Shown: positions 24,504 to 33,790, counted from the first letter of the stretch. The stretch is DNA of 64,000 nt from Vicinamibacteria bacterium (GCA_022820825.1 JAJEEU010000057.1:1-64000), one strand, 5' to 3'. The notes: a model not told the origin generated them from the sequence alone. Numbers and translations are program-made.

Positions 24504-25529
24504 ATGCGCCTGCACGCCACGAACCTGTCGCGGTCTGTCGCATTCTTGGGGGCGCTGCTGCTGGCGCCGCCGATCGCGTCTGCGCAGACGTCAGCGCCGC
24601 CCCGCACGCCCTGGGGCGATCCGGCACTCGGCGGCCTCTGGGACTACAGCAGCATCACGCCGATGCAGCGGCCCGAGGAGTACGCGGACCAGGAGTACCT
24701 CACGGAGGACCAGGCCGCCGAGCTCGAGCAGGCCGCCGTCGACCGCGAGCAGAACATCCTGGCGGCCCCGGCCAGGCCCGCGGAGGCGGGCGACGCCGCG
24801 GGCGCCAACGGGCACGCCTGGCAGTGGGGTCTCGACTTCGGCACGAAGGTCGTGGCCGACCGGCGCACGTCCCGGATCATCGACCCGCTGAACGGCCGGT
24901 TCCCGGAGATGACCGAGGCCGGCAAGCAGGACCAGGCGCGCCGCAGGGGTTTCGGCGCCATCCTGCCGGCGGATGACTACCGCGAGCTGGGCCAGGGCGA
25001 CCGTTGCCTCGCGCTCCACGGCCTCCCCATCTCGCCGCTGCCGTACAACAACCTGGTCCAGTTGCTCCAGACGCCCGACCACTTCGTGATCTACGCCGAG
25101 GCGTTCCGCACCTGGCGCATCGTGCCCATCACCGACCGGCCGCATGGGACAATCCGGCAGCGGACGGGCGATGCGCGCGCGCACTGGGAAGGCGATACGC
25201 TGGTCGTGGAGACGACCCTCTTCTCGAACCGGCTGCAGCAGGTGGGCTCGGGCCCGAACATCCGCCGGCTCGTGGAGCGCTTCACCCGCGAGAGCGAAGA
25301 CCTCATCCGCTACGAGTACACCGTCGACGACCCGACGCGCTGGACCCGCCACTGGACGGCCGCCATCTCGCTCAGGACGACCCCCGGCCCCATGTACGAG
25401 GTGGCCTGCCACGAGGGCAACTACGCCATCGTCAACATCCTGAGCGGACTGCGCGCCCAGGACGGCACGCCGAAGGAGCCGTCCGCCGAGCCCGGCGTCA
25501 TCTGCTGGGACTGCGAGCCCGAGCCGTAG
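24504..25529 (+). CDS. secreted WGDPDL-family protein (copy 2)
   Basis: The 341-residue product has a signal peptide (SVAFLGALLLAPPIASAQ). It then has PPRTPWGDPALGGLWDYSS, TPMQRPEEYADQEYLTEDQ, DRRTSRIIDPLNGRFPE, DRCLALHGLPISPLPYNN, HWEGDTLVVETTLFSN, ERFTRE and YEVACHEGNYAIVNIL. It differs from the other copies by a Cys-containing tail (GVICWDCEPEP, CxxC) after the CHEGNY region. It starts 3 bases after the DUF1552 stop and is the last gene of that operon, so it is probably under operator 4. The function is unknown. It converges with copy 3, with 9 bases between the ends. Confidence 0.82.
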   Translation: MRLHATNLSRSVAFLGALLLAPPIASAQTSAPPRTPWGDPALGGLWDYSSITPMQRPEEYADQEYLTEDQAAELEQAAVDREQNILAAPARPAEAGDAAGANGHAWQWGLDFGTKVVADRRTSRIIDPLNGRFPEMTEAGKQDQARRRGFGAILPADDYRELGQGDRCLALHGLPISPLPYNNLVQLLQTPDHFVIYAEAFRTWRIVPITDRPHGTIRQRTGDARAHWEGDTLVVETTLFSNRLQQVGSGPNIRRLVERFTRESEDLIRYEYTVDDPTRWTRHWTAAISLRTTPGPMYEVACHEGNYAIVNILSGLRAQDGTPKEPSAEPGVICWDCEPEP

Positions 25530-25538
25530 CCGGCGCCC

Positions 25539-26510
25539 TTACCGGCTGCCGGCCTGCTGCTCCAGGGCGCGCGCGCCGCCGAGGATGTTCGGCATCGAAT
25601 AGTTCCCTTCGTGGCACGCGTATTCGAACAGCGGCTGGTCGTTCCTGACCATCGGCAGGTTGACCGTCCACGGCGCCGTCCAGGTGCCGGGATCGGTCAC
25701 CGTGTATTCGTACTCCAGCGTGTCCGCATCCAGTCGGCGGAAGCGCTCGACCAGCGTCATCCTGTCGGACGACCCGCGCCAGGCGCGCTTCTCCGCGAAG
25801 TTCCTGGTCTCCACCACCAGCGTGTCGCCTTCCCAACGCCCCCTGGAATCGCCGGACCACTGCTGCACGCGGCCGTCGAGATGCGGCTGTCCGTCCAGCG
25901 GGATAACGCGGACCGTGTGCACCATCTCGGTCATCAGGACCAGGTGCCGCGGCGTCTGGAAGATCTGCACGTTCTGGTTGTAGGCGGCCGGCGTGATGGG
26001 AGGCCCGGCATTGAAGCCCAGGATGCAACGGTCGTAGGTGCTCAGATCGGTATAGGTCTCGGGGAACTCGACCCTGAACGAACCCAGGGGAATCTGCGCA
26101 CGTGCCTGACCCTCTTCCGTGAGCTCGGGAATGCGCCCGTTCGGCGGATCGATGACGAGCGAGGTGCGCAGCGTCTCGATGACCGTGGTGCCGCGATCCA
26201 TCCAGAAGTTGTTGTAGCCGCCGACGTTCTCGCCGGCCACGGCCGTGCGCGCCTCCTGTTCCCACAAGCGGAGGTTCCGGTCGAACTCGTCCCTCTCGCG
26301 CTGGGCCGCCTCTTCGGCAGTCAGGAACGCCTTGTCGCCCAGATCCTCCGGCCGCTGGAGCGGCGTGAGCGTCCGGAAGTCCCAGACTCCCTGCAGATCC
26401 GGATCGCCCCAACCGGTGCGCGGCGGCTCCTGCGCGGCCGCCGACAGGGAAAGAGCCACCAGGCCAACCAGCGCTACGGCGAGCGCACCCGCCATCCTGA
26501 CACCCCGCAT
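25539..26510 (-). CDS. secreted WGDPDL-family protein (copy 3)
   Basis: The 323-residue protein has a signal peptide (LAVALVGLVALSLSAAAQ). It contains [111 protein letters not shown] and YACHEGNYSMPNIL. It is closest by eye to copy 1. It stands alone on the minus strand with a GGAGGAGG ribosome site, divergent from copy 4. The 137-base divergent spacer holds two small palindromes and a promoter for copy 4. No enzymatic residues can be proposed. Confidence 0.8.
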   Translation of the reverse strand: MRGVRMAGALAVALVGLVALSLSAAAQEPPRTGWGDPDLQGVWDFRTLTPLQRPEDLGDKAFLTAEEAAQRERDEFDRNLRLWEQEARTAVAGENVGGYNNFWMDRGTTVIETLRTSLVIDPPNGRIPELTEEGQARAQIPLGSFRVEFPETYTDLSTYDRCILGFNAGPPITPAAYNQNVQIFQTPRHLVLMTEMVHTVRVIPLDGQPHLDGRVQQWSGDSRGRWEGDTLVVETRNFAEKRAWRGSSDRMTLVERFRRLDADTLEYEYTVTDPGTWTAPWTVNLPMVRNDQPLFEYACHEGNYSMPNILGGARALEQQAGSR

Positions 26511-26534
26511 GTCGCAACCTCCTCCAGAGAAACT

Positions 26535-26563
26535 GGATTACGAATCCCCGCGATCATATCGCG
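26535..26563. promoter_or_regulatory. two adjacent palindromes upstream of WGDPDL copy 3
   Basis: GGATT-ACG-AATCC (26535-26547) and CGCGAT-CAT-ATCGCG (26549-26563) lie back to back, 25-53 bases before the copy 3 start. Their sequences differ from the TetR-type sites. They may be operators for another regulator. Confidence 0.35.
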
Positions 26564-26609
26564 CAACGCCACAACGCATCCAAGCGCACGGTCCTCGAGG
26601 TGGAGTCGG

Positions 26610-26638
26610 TTGACACTCCATTGTCCGGTGGGTAACGT
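26610..26638 (+). promoter_or_regulatory. sigma70-type promoter for WGDPDL copy 4
   Basis: TTGACA (26610-26615) and TAACGT (26633-26638) are spaced by exactly 17 bases. The ATG at 26648 is 9 bases past the -10 box and has no ribosome site, which fits a leaderless or near-leaderless message. Confidence 0.6.
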
Positions 26639-26647
26639 TGCGCGCAA

Positions 26648-27616
26648 ATGGGATATCGATTCGGGGCGGCAGTGTGCGTGGGCGTGCTGGCAGGCAGCAT
26701 GCTGTCGGCGGCGGCGGTGGCGCAGGTTGCCCGCACCCCGTGGGGCGATCCTGACCTGCAGGGCATCTACACGACCGACGCGGAGCGCAGCGTGCCGATG
26801 GAGCGGCCGGAACGGTTCGGAGAACGGACCGAGTTGACGGCCGAGGAGCTCGCGGCGCGCGCCGGCGACGAGGAGCGGCTGGCCAGGGACGACAAGCACG
26901 ACGGCCCGCCTCGCGACGAGACCGGACCGAAGCACTGGTTCGAGTACGCCGATCGACCGTCCGCCCGGACATCTCTGGTCATCGACCCTCCCGACGGCCG
27001 GATCCCGCCGCTCACGCTGGGCGCGCAGACCCGCGAGGTCGATCCCAACTCGATCCTGGGATTCGTGGGCGGGGCCTTCGACGGCGGTCCGCTCGACGGT
27101 CCGGAGGATTTCAACCTCGGCGAACGGTGCATCACCCGCGGGCTGCCGCATACCTGGTTCCCCAGCGCGTACAACAACGGGTTCCAGATCGTCCAGAGTC
27201 CGGGACACGTCGCGATCCTCTACGAGCGGCTGCACGAGCACCGCCTGATTCCGCTCGACGGGCGCGCGCCGCTGACCGACGGCATCCGGCAGTGGTTCGG
27301 CGACTCCCGCGGGCACTGGGACGGCGACACCCTCGTGGTCGAGGTGGCCAACTTCAGCGATCGCACGAACTACAAGGGCGCCGGCGCGACGTTGCGGCTG
27401 GTCGAGCGCTATACGCGCGTCGATGCCGACACCATCGAGGTGGCCATCACGATCGACGATCCGGCCACGTGGACGAGCCCCTGGACGTTCACGATGACCG
27501 GCAAGCGTGATCCCACGTACTGGCAGATCTTCGAGTACGCCTGTCACGAAGCGAACTACGGCTTGAGCAACATCCTCAGTATCCAGCGGAACCTCGAGAA
27601 AGCGGAGGACCGATGA
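26648..27616 (+). CDS. secreted WGDPDL-family protein (copy 4)
   Basis: The 322-residue protein has a signal peptide ([21 protein letters not shown]). It has [101 protein letters not shown] and [14 protein letters not shown]. Here CHEGNY has become CHEANY and the first region lacks the TPLxRP element seen in copies 1-3. It overlaps copy 5 by an ATGA junction and leads the unit copy 4 - copy 5 - haem/PQQ protein. It has its own consensus promoter. The function is unknown. Confidence 0.8.
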   Translation: MGYRFGAAVCVGVLAGSMLSAAAVAQVARTPWGDPDLQGIYTTDAERSVPMERPERFGERTELTAEELAARAGDEERLARDDKHDGPPRDETGPKHWFEYADRPSARTSLVIDPPDGRIPPLTLGAQTREVDPNSILGFVGGAFDGGPLDGPEDFNLGERCITRGLPHTWFPSAYNNGFQIVQSPGHVAILYERLHEHRLIPLDGRAPLTDGIRQWFGDSRGHWDGDTLVVEVANFSDRTNYKGAGATLRLVERYTRVDADTIEVAITIDDPATWTSPWTFTMTGKRDPTYWQIFEYACHEANYGLSNILSIQRNLEKAEDR

Positions 27617-28656
27617 CTGGCAGACATTTCGCACTCGCGCTCGGATTGGTTGTGTTCCTGGTTGCCGGATTGGCGTGGCAACCGACGTTCGGCCAGGGCG
27701 CTGCTGCGGACGGCGATACCGACGCCGGGTGGGCGCCGGCGCGGACGCCCTGGGGGGCGCCCGACCTGCAGGGCATCTGGACCAGCGGCTACATCCTGAC
27801 GCCGCTCGAGCGGCCCGACGAGTTCGAGGGGCGCGAGTTCGTGACCGAGGAAGAGAAGGCGGCCCTCGAGGCCGCGGTGCTCACGCGGGTCGACGCATCG
27901 GTGGGGGGCACGCGGGTACGCGGCGGCGACGACGTCGGGACCTACAACAGCGCCTTCAGTGGTTTCGGCCGCGAGGTGATCAGCACCGGTCGCACCTCCC
28001 AGATCATCGACCCGCCGGACGGCAAGGTGCCGTGGATTCCCGTAGTCCGGGAGCGCCACGCGACCGAGATGGTCTCCGCGTTCACCGAGCGCGGCCGCTA
28101 CCTGGCGGAGGACAACGACCGGGGCGGCGACGGCCCGGAGGACCGGCCGAACGACCGCTGCCTCGGCGCGAGCATTCCGCTGCGGTTCGCGGCCGCCAGC
28201 TCGTCCGCGACCCTGCACCGCATCGTGCAGTCTCCGGACCTGGTCAGCATCTACTACGAGCACGGGCACAACGGCGGCGCGTACCGGCACATCCCGCTGG
28301 ACGGCCGGCCGCACCTCCCCGGGGGCATCCGCCAGTACCTCGGGGATGCGCGCGGCCGTTGGGAAGGCGACACGCTCGTCATCGACACGACCAACTTCTC
28401 CGACAAGACGAACTACGAGGGCTCGCGCGACAACCTGCACCTCGTGGAGCGCTTCACCCGCACCGGCCCCGGACAGCTCCTCTACCAGGCCACCATCGAG
28501 GACGAGACGGTGTTCACTCGCCCGTGGACCATCGAGATTCCGATGACGGAGCTCGACAACAAGGAGAACCGCATCTACGAGTCGTCCTGCCACGAGGGCA
28601 ACTACGCGCTGACCAGCATTCTCATGGGGGCGCGGCTGTTGGAGGCGCAGCAGTGA
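27613..28656 (+). CDS. secreted WGDPDL-family protein (copy 5)
   Basis: The 347-residue product starts at the ATG of an ATGA overlap with copy 4 and has GGAGG 4 bases upstream. After a signal peptide ([17 protein letters not shown]) come [105 protein letters not shown] and [16 protein letters not shown]. The hallmark reads WGAPDL rather than WGDPDL. Its stop overlaps the GTG start of the haem/PQQ gene (GTGA), implying translational coupling with a quinoprotein. The function is unknown. Confidence 0.8.
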   Translation: MTGRHFALALGLVVFLVAGLAWQPTFGQGAAADGDTDAGWAPARTPWGAPDLQGIWTSGYILTPLERPDEFEGREFVTEEEKAALEAAVLTRVDASVGGTRVRGGDDVGTYNSAFSGFGREVISTGRTSQIIDPPDGKVPWIPVVRERHATEMVSAFTERGRYLAEDNDRGGDGPEDRPNDRCLGASIPLRFAAASSSATLHRIVQSPDLVSIYYEHGHNGGAYRHIPLDGRPHLPGGIRQYLGDARGRWEGDTLVIDTTNFSDKTNYEGSRDNLHLVERFTRTGPGQLLYQATIEDETVFTRPWTIEIPMTELDNKENRIYESSCHEGNYALTSILMGARLLEAQQ

Positions 28657-30707
28657 GCGAGGACGTGACTATCGATTGGAAGCTACCGCCGATTATCGCT
28701 CTGGTCCTGACCGCGGCCGTCGCGGCGGCGCCGCGGGTTGCCGCGCAGGATGCTGCGGCGCAGCAGGGCCCCGGCGCGGCCGCCTACCAGGCGCAGTGCG
28801 CCGAGTGCCACGGATCGCGGCTCGAGGGCAGCGCCCACGGGCCGGCGCTTACAGGATCCACGTTCGCCAGCGTGTGGGGCGAGCGCTCGGTGGCCGAGCT
28901 GGTCGAATACCTCCAGGCCGAGATGCCGCCCGGCCAGGAGGGACAGCTCGGTGAGGACGCCTATCGGGGGATCGCCGCGCTGCTCATGAGCTCCGGCGAG
29001 ATTGACCCGGCAATACTGGCGGCCGCCGGATTCGGAGCGGCCGCGGCGCCCCAGACCGGCACGACCCGCTTCCGCGACGGCGGAGCGCCGGCCTTGACGA
29101 CCGTCACCGACGACGTGCTGAGCCGGCCGCCCGCGGCGGACTGGCTGAGCTGGCGCCGCACGCGCGACAACCAGGGCTACAGCCCGCTCGACCAGGTCAC
29201 GCGCGAGAACGCGGGCGAGCTGGAGCTGGCGTGGGTCCTGTCGATGCGCGAGGGACAGAACCAGACCACGCCCCTCGTGCACGACGGGGTGATGTTCCTG
29301 GCGAACCCCGGCAACGTCGTCCAGGCCATCGACGCGGCCACGGGCGATCTGATCTGGGAATACCGCTACGGTTATCCGCCCGACGCGCTCAAGGGCACCG
29401 GGGCCACGCGCGGCCTGGCGCTCTACGGCGACAAGATCTTCCTGGCGGCGTACGATGCGTCGATCATCGCCATCGACATGCGTACCGGCGAGCAGGTCTG
29501 GCAGACCACCAAGGTCGACTACACCCAGGGCTTCACGCACACCTCCGCGCCGGTCATCGCGAACGGCGTCGTGGTCAGCGGTATCAACGGCTGCGAGCAG
29601 TTCACCGACGCCGGCTGCTTCATCACGGGTCACGACCCGGACACCGGCGAGGAGCTCTGGCGCACGTCGACCATCGCCCAGCCGGGCGATCCCAACAACG
29701 ACAGTTGGGGGGACATCCCGCCGCACCTGCGTGGCGGGGCCGACATGTGGATTCCGGGCGCGTACGACGCGGGCCTGGACCTCTTCTACATCGGGACGGC
29801 GCAAGCGAAACCGTGGGTGGCCGCCAGCCGCGGCATGTCGACGACCCACGACGCGCTCTACACGAACTCGACGCTGGCGCTCAACCCGCGGACCGGGCAG
29901 GTGCAGTGGTTCTTCCAGCACGTGCCGGGCGAGACGCTCGACCTCGACAGCGTGTACGAACGCATGTTGCTCGACATTGACGGCGAGCCTCTGCTGCTGA
30001 CAGCGGGCAAGGACGGCCTGCTCTGGAAGCTGAACCGCGAGACCGGACAGTTTCTCGGCATCAAGGAGATGGTCTACCAGGACGTCTTCGAGTCGATCGA
30101 CCGCGAAACGGGGCGGGTCACCTACCGGCAGGACATCCGCGACGCGCAGATCGGCGAACCCGTGCCGGCCTGTCCGGGTTACTTCGGCGGCCGCAACTGG
30201 ATGGCGTCGGCCTACAGCCCCGAGACCGGCGCGGTCGTCTTCCCGCTGGTCCAGGCCTGCATGACCATGACGGGCCGGCCGGTCGAGCTGGCGGAAGGCA
30301 GCGGCAACGAGGGCGGCATCGCCCTGCTGCTGCCGATGCCGGAGTCTGAAGGGAATATCGGCAAACTCGCGGCGTTCGACGTGCGCACGTTCGAGGAGCG
30401 CTGGAGCTACCAGCAGCGGGCCATGTTCCTGACGTCGGCGTTGACCACGGCCGGAGGCGTCGTCTTCGTCGGCGACCTCGACCGCTACTTCCGGGCCTTC
30501 GACGTCGAGACCGGCGAGATCCTCTGGGAGCGCCGCCTCGGCCACTCGGCGCACGGCTACCCGATTACCTACGCGGTGGACGGCAGGCAGTACGTCGCCG
30601 TCCCCACCGGCATGGGCGTGTTCAGGATCGTCTCGGCTTCAATGAGCCCCGAGATCTACGTCCCTCAGAGCGGCAACGCAATCTACGTCTTCGCGCTGCC
30701 GGAGTGA
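28653..30707 (+). CDS. exported cytochrome c / PQQ dehydrogenase fusion (haem domain N-terminal)
   Basis: The 684-residue product begins at a GTG overlapping the upstream stop, with GGAGG 9 bases before it. After a signal-like hydrophobic segment ([13 protein letters not shown]) there is a cytochrome c domain, C49-x-x-C52-H53 (CAECHG) with [23 protein letters not shown] full PQQ-type eight-bladed propeller follows from about residue 160 ([56 protein letters not shown]). Known quinohaemoprotein alcohol dehydrogenases carry the haem domain at the C-terminus; here the order is reversed. A role as a periplasmic alcohol dehydrogenase is the best guess. It is co-expressed with WGDPDL copies 4 and 5. 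The haem-less paralogue is at 44744. Confidence 0.88.
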   Translation: MSEDVTIDWKLPPIIALVLTAAVAAAPRVAAQDAAAQQGPGAAAYQAQCAECHGSRLEGSAHGPALTGSTFASVWGERSVAELVEYLQAEMPPGQEGQLGEDAYRGIAALLMSSGEIDPAILAAAGFGAAAAPQTGTTRFRDGGAPALTTVTDDVLSRPPAADWLSWRRTRDNQGYSPLDQVTRENAGELELAWVLSMREGQNQTTPLVHDGVMFLANPGNVVQAIDAATGDLIWEYRYGYPPDALKGTGATRGLALYGDKIFLAAYDASIIAIDMRTGEQVWQTTKVDYTQGFTHTSAPVIANGVVVSGINGCEQFTDAGCFITGHDPDTGEELWRTSTIAQPGDPNNDSWGDIPPHLRGGADMWIPGAYDAGLDLFYIGTAQAKPWVAASRGMSTTHDALYTNSTLALNPRTGQVQWFFQHVPGETLDLDSVYERMLLDIDGEPLLLTAGKDGLLWKLNRETGQFLGIKEMVYQDVFESIDRETGRVTYRQDIRDAQIGEPVPACPGYFGGRNWMASAYSPETGAVVFPLVQACMTMTGRPVELAEGSGNEGGIALLLPMPESEGNIGKLAAFDVRTFEERWSYQQRAMFLTSALTTAGGVVFVGDLDRYFRAFDVETGEILWERRLGHSAHGYPITYAVDGRQYVAVPTGMGVFRIVSASMSPEIYVPQSGNAIYVFALPE

Positions 30708-30726
30708 CGGGCGGAGCCGCGGCCGA

Positions 30727-30833
30727 CAGCCTCGGGCTCGCTGCGAAAACCGGGCCGGCCGGGCCATCATCTTGCCGCTCGTCGCGGCAACCAGCTCCGG
30801 ACCTCTACGGTTTTCTCCGCGAGCCCGAGGCTG
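30727..30833. repeat. long inverted repeat between convergent genes, possible bidirectional terminator
   Basis: CAGCCTCGGGCTCGC (30727-30741) pairs perfectly with 30819-30833, and AAAACC (30746-30751) with GGTTTT (30809-30814). The 57-base loop contains its own hairpin, TTGCCGC/GCGGCAA. The element fills the gap between the converging haem/PQQ and MBL copy 3 genes. Confidence 0.7.
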
Positions 30834-30840
30834 CCGTCCG

Positions 30841-31788
30841 CTAGCGCCCCTCGAGCATGAGCGACACGATCCGCTGGAGGGTGCCGGTGGGTGCCTCGAA
30901 CTCACTGTAGCGGTCGGGCTGCGCGTAGCTGGCGGCGATCTCCGCGGCGCTGCGGCCCGCGGCCCTGCCTTGGTGCGCCTGCAGCAGCAGGTCGTTGTAG
31001 AAGCCGGCGAAATCGACCAGGTCCTGCCAGACGTGCGGATCGTCGGCGTGGCCCGTGATGATGGCGTCGACGTCCGGGATGCCGTCGACCGCCTTCCGAA
31101 TCGTCGCACCGAACTCCGTGGCGCTGCCGTTCGTATTGGCGGCGTCGATGAACGGCAGTCGCTTGCGGGCGAACATGTCGCCGGTGTGGACCGTCCGCGC
31201 TTCCTTGAACACGACGAACGTGTCGCCGTCGGTGTGGCCGCGGCCGAAGTAGTAGAGATCGATCTGGTCGGCGCCGCTGAACAGCGTGTGCCGCGTCGAG
31301 AAGGTCTCGTCGGGGAGGAACCTCGCGTTCTCGCCCTGGAACCGCTCGCAGTTCTTGATCGAGCCGCCCTCGTAGCCCATGCCGTCATCGCAGTCGGAGC
31401 TGGCCATGTGCGCGGCGGTGTTCTCGTGGGTGACGATGTTGACGGTGTCGGGGAATTCGGGATTCGCGCCGCTGTGGTCGTAGTGGGTGTGCGTGTTGAT
31501 GATGGTCGTCACCGGCATGTCGGTGATCTGCCGCACCTGGGCGAGGATGTCCTCGCCGTACCCCTGGTACTTGGTGTCCACGAGGACGACGCCGTCCGAC
31601 GTCAGAAAGACCGCGGTGTTGCCGCCGGTGCGCATCCCCTGCTCGGCCGGGTCCGAGGTGAGCACGTACAGGTTGCCGGCCAACTCGAGCGGGCGGATCG
31701 CATGGCGGGCCTGCTGCGCCTCGTTGGACACCGCCGCCAGCGTCGCCCCGATGATCGTCACCGCCGCCAGACACGCAATCCGCTTCAT
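30841..31788 (-). CDS. exported MBL-fold metallohydrolase (copy 3)
   Basis: The 315-residue protein has a signal peptide (MKRIACLAAVTIIGATLAAV) and motif H100-x-H102-x-D104-H105 (HTHYDH). It is very similar to copy 1 at 10005-10952 along its whole length (both share TSDPAEQGMRTGGNTAVFL and VDTK), which points to a recent duplication. The fold hydrolyses lactones, beta-lactams or similar. It is the second gene of a pair, its ATG overlapping the stop of the NTF2-like gene upstream. It converges on the haem/PQQ gene across a long inverted repeat. No TetR-type operator is seen here. Confidence 0.88.
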   Translation of the reverse strand: MKRIACLAAVTIIGATLAAVSNEAQQARHAIRPLELAGNLYVLTSDPAEQGMRTGGNTAVFLTSDGVVLVDTKYQGYGEDILAQVRQITDMPVTTIINTHTHYDHSGANPEFPDTVNIVTHENTAAHMASSDCDDGMGYEGGSIKNCERFQGENARFLPDETFSTRHTLFSGADQIDLYYFGRGHTDGDTFVVFKEARTVHTGDMFARKRLPFIDAANTNGSATEFGATIRKAVDGIPDVDAIITGHADDPHVWQDLVDFAGFYNDLLLQAHQGRAAGRSAAEIAASYAQPDRYSEFEAPTGTLQRIVSLMLEGR

Positions 31789-32306
31789 GGCCGCCTCCCC
31801 TCGTCGGTGCGCCAGTCCCAGCCCCGCTTCGATCCGCGAGTCTGGATGCGCCAGCCGTTCGACGTCTTTCTGAACGTGTCGAAGTAGTGTCCGGTCAGCA
31901 TGAGCTGCGGCGGGGTCTGGGTGACGTCGATCACGTTCCAGTACCCGCGCCCATGCACGACCCCCTCCGCGTCCCGCCAGATCAGGATGTTCGGGTTGTC
32001 GTGCGTGATTCGCTTGTTTATGCCGCTCGCGCTTTCTTCCCGAAATTGCGCCCGTATCCCCTCGATGCCGGCATGGGCCACGCCGTTGCCTTCCGTGAAG
32101 ACCGCGTCGTCGGCCCAGGCCGTGAGAAACAGCTCCTCGTCGTCCCAGTCGCGCCCCTGGCTGTACCGGTGGTAAAGCTGTTGGATCTCGGCGATGTCCG
32201 CTCCGGTCAACTCCGGCTGACCGCCGCGGTGCTGCGACGAGACCCAGCCGGCGCCCGCCAGCACACCGACCGCCGTGAGCATCACGAGTACGCGACCTGT
32301 CCGCAT
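31785..32306 (-). CDS. exported NTF2-like (SnoaL-type) protein
   Basis: The 173-residue protein has a signal peptide (VLVMLTAVGVLAGAGW) and a cone-shaped NTF2/SnoaL-type domain: IAEIQQLYHRYSQGRDWDD, LTAWADDAVFTEGNG, GIEGIRAQFRE, HDNPNILIW and GHYFDTFRKTSNGWRIQTR. Family members are small ligand pockets used as dehydratases, isomerases or binding proteins. The ATG at 32304-32306 has a GGAGGA site. It overlaps the MBL copy 3 gene by ATGA, so both are made together. Similar exported NTF2-like proteins are at 33809 and 55293. The substrate is unknown. Confidence 0.85.
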   Translation of the reverse strand: MRTGRVLVMLTAVGVLAGAGWVSSQHRGGQPELTGADIAEIQQLYHRYSQGRDWDDEELFLTAWADDAVFTEGNGVAHAGIEGIRAQFREESASGINKRITHDNPNILIWRDAEGVVHGRGYWNVIDVTQTPPQLMLTGHYFDTFRKTSNGWRIQTRGSKRGWDWRTDEGRRP

Positions 32307-32335
32307 GGGATTCCTCCAGTGAGGGTTTGGCGGCC

Positions 32336-33790
32336 TTACTCCGCCGGATTGACGATCGCCGCGGCCGGGCCGGTCAGCTCCACGATGTGCAGGCCGGTGT
32401 TGGCGCGGTCCGCGAGGTAGATCAGCCCGCGGTCGTCGACCTCCACCTTGTTCGTCTGGATCGCCACCTGGCAGGTATCGACGCCGTCGATGGTCGCGCA
32501 GCGCTCGGCCGTGCGTTCCGTCGTGGCGGGTATGTACCAGGCCACCTCCGCCATGTTGAACGGGTCGCGCACGTCGATGATGCGTGCCCCCGCGTTGAAC
32601 CACGACACGACCATCAGCCTCCCGTAGAACGGCGGCTCCATGGACCACTGCGGCGCGTGCGGGCCGAAGCGGCCGCCCCGTTCGCAGAAATCGCCGCTGG
32701 ATTCCGGCACCTGGAAGGTGCCGATCGGCAGGGGGTGGGCCTCGTCCGTGATATCGAGCATCAGCGAGACGTGGCGCGTCTCCTGGCAGCGGTTGGCAAC
32801 CGATTCGGAGACGACGAACAGGAAGTCGCGCGTCGCGTGGTCGCGGTTGCCGGCGTAGTCGGGAACCTCCACGTCCAGCAGCGGCATGGCGGTGTGCGCG
32901 CCCCAGTACGCGGGCAGGTCGACGCGGCCGATCTCGGGGAATGCCAGGGCGGCGGGGCTTGCCGCCAGCGGCGCGGCGGCGTCCGGGTCGCCGTTCAGCA
33001 ACCGGTCGCGGTCGAGAATCTGCACGACGCCGTTGTTGGAGGTGCCGTACGACATGTAGATGCGGTCCCCCAGCCTGACCGCCTCGTGCAATCCCGATCC
33101 GCCGGGTATGGGACCGCTCGCATCCGGCTGGACGCCGGGCAGGCTGAAGTCGCGTATGCGTTGCGGGGCGGCCGGGTCGGCCAGGTCGAAGACCTGCATG
33201 ACCCGCGGCGCGCGCCAGCCGTCGGCGGTCCCGACCAGGTAGGCGACGCCGGTGTCGCACTCCCACCAGTTCTTGTGCGTGTGCTGGGCACCTGACGGCG
33301 TCCGGCCCATCTCGGCCACCGTGCGCACGAACGCAGGGCTTGCCGGTTCGGTGACGTCCCAGACCTCGTGACTGCGGTTGCCGTTCGACCGCAGCATGAA
33401 GAAGCGGCCGGCGTCCCCGCCCGGCAGCCGGTCGCCCGTGCACACCTGGACCATCTGCGCCCCGCTGGCGCCGCCGGTCGCCGGGATGTGAGCCAGATAG
33501 ACGGGCGCCGCCGGATCGGTGACGTCCAACACCGACGTGCCGTTGGGCTCCACCGCGCCGGTCAGCGGGTTCAGCGCCTCGCCGGCGTGATGGCCGACGT
33601 ACGCGATGTGACTCTCCCCCTGCCGGACCGGCAGCGGCTGGTAGGCCGACCGCGCCTGCAGGTCGTGCGCGCCCACCAGCCGCGTGTTGAAGCGCTCCTC
33701 GCCGTGCCCCGTGGCCGCTGGCTGTGCCGGGGCGTGCGTGGTGAAGGCAACCAGCTGCGCGGCCAGGGACAGGCAGATGCAGCGGTTCAT
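32336..33790 (-). CDS. secreted LVIVD-repeat beta-propeller protein
   Basis: The 484-residue protein has an N-terminal signal (MNRCICLSLAAQLVAF, cleavage near APAQ) and repeats of the LVIVD type: SVLDVTDPAAPVYLAHIP, EVWDVTEPASPAFVRTV, QVFDLADPAAPQRIRDF, LMLDITDEAHPLPIG and RIIDVRDPFNMAEVAWYIP. These build a seven-bladed propeller that usually lies on the cell surface and binds or scaffolds. Several His and Cys are clustered (QHTHKNWWECDTG), which may bind metal. It is in the same direction as the NTF2-like/MBL pair downstream (29 bases), so is probably the leading gene of that unit. Confidence 0.85.
   Translation of the reverse strand: MNRCICLSLAAQLVAFTTHAPAQPAATGHGEERFNTRLVGAHDLQARSAYQPLPVRQGESHIAYVGHHAGEALNPLTGAVEPNGTSVLDVTDPAAPVYLAHIPATGGASGAQMVQVCTGDRLPGGDAGRFFMLRSNGNRSHEVWDVTEPASPAFVRTVAEMGRTPSGAQHTHKNWWECDTGVAYLVGTADGWRAPRVMQVFDLADPAAPQRIRDFSLPGVQPDASGPIPGGSGLHEAVRLGDRIYMSYGTSNNGVVQILDRDRLLNGDPDAAAPLAASPAALAFPEIGRVDLPAYWGAHTAMPLLDVEVPDYAGNRDHATRDFLFVVSESVANRCQETRHVSLMLDITDEAHPLPIGTFQVPESSGDFCERGGRFGPHAPQWSMEPPFYGRLMVVSWFNAGARIIDVRDPFNMAEVAWYIPATTERTAERCATIDGVDTCQVAIQTNKVEVDDRGLIYLADRANTGLHIVELTGPAAAIVNPAE

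Noticed and set aside
27675-30707. A 1010-codon frame upstream of the haem/PQQ gene
   Set aside because: The first 326 codons overlap WGDPDL copy 5 out of frame and look like a shadow; the GTG at 28653 with a ribosome site and signal segment is the true start.
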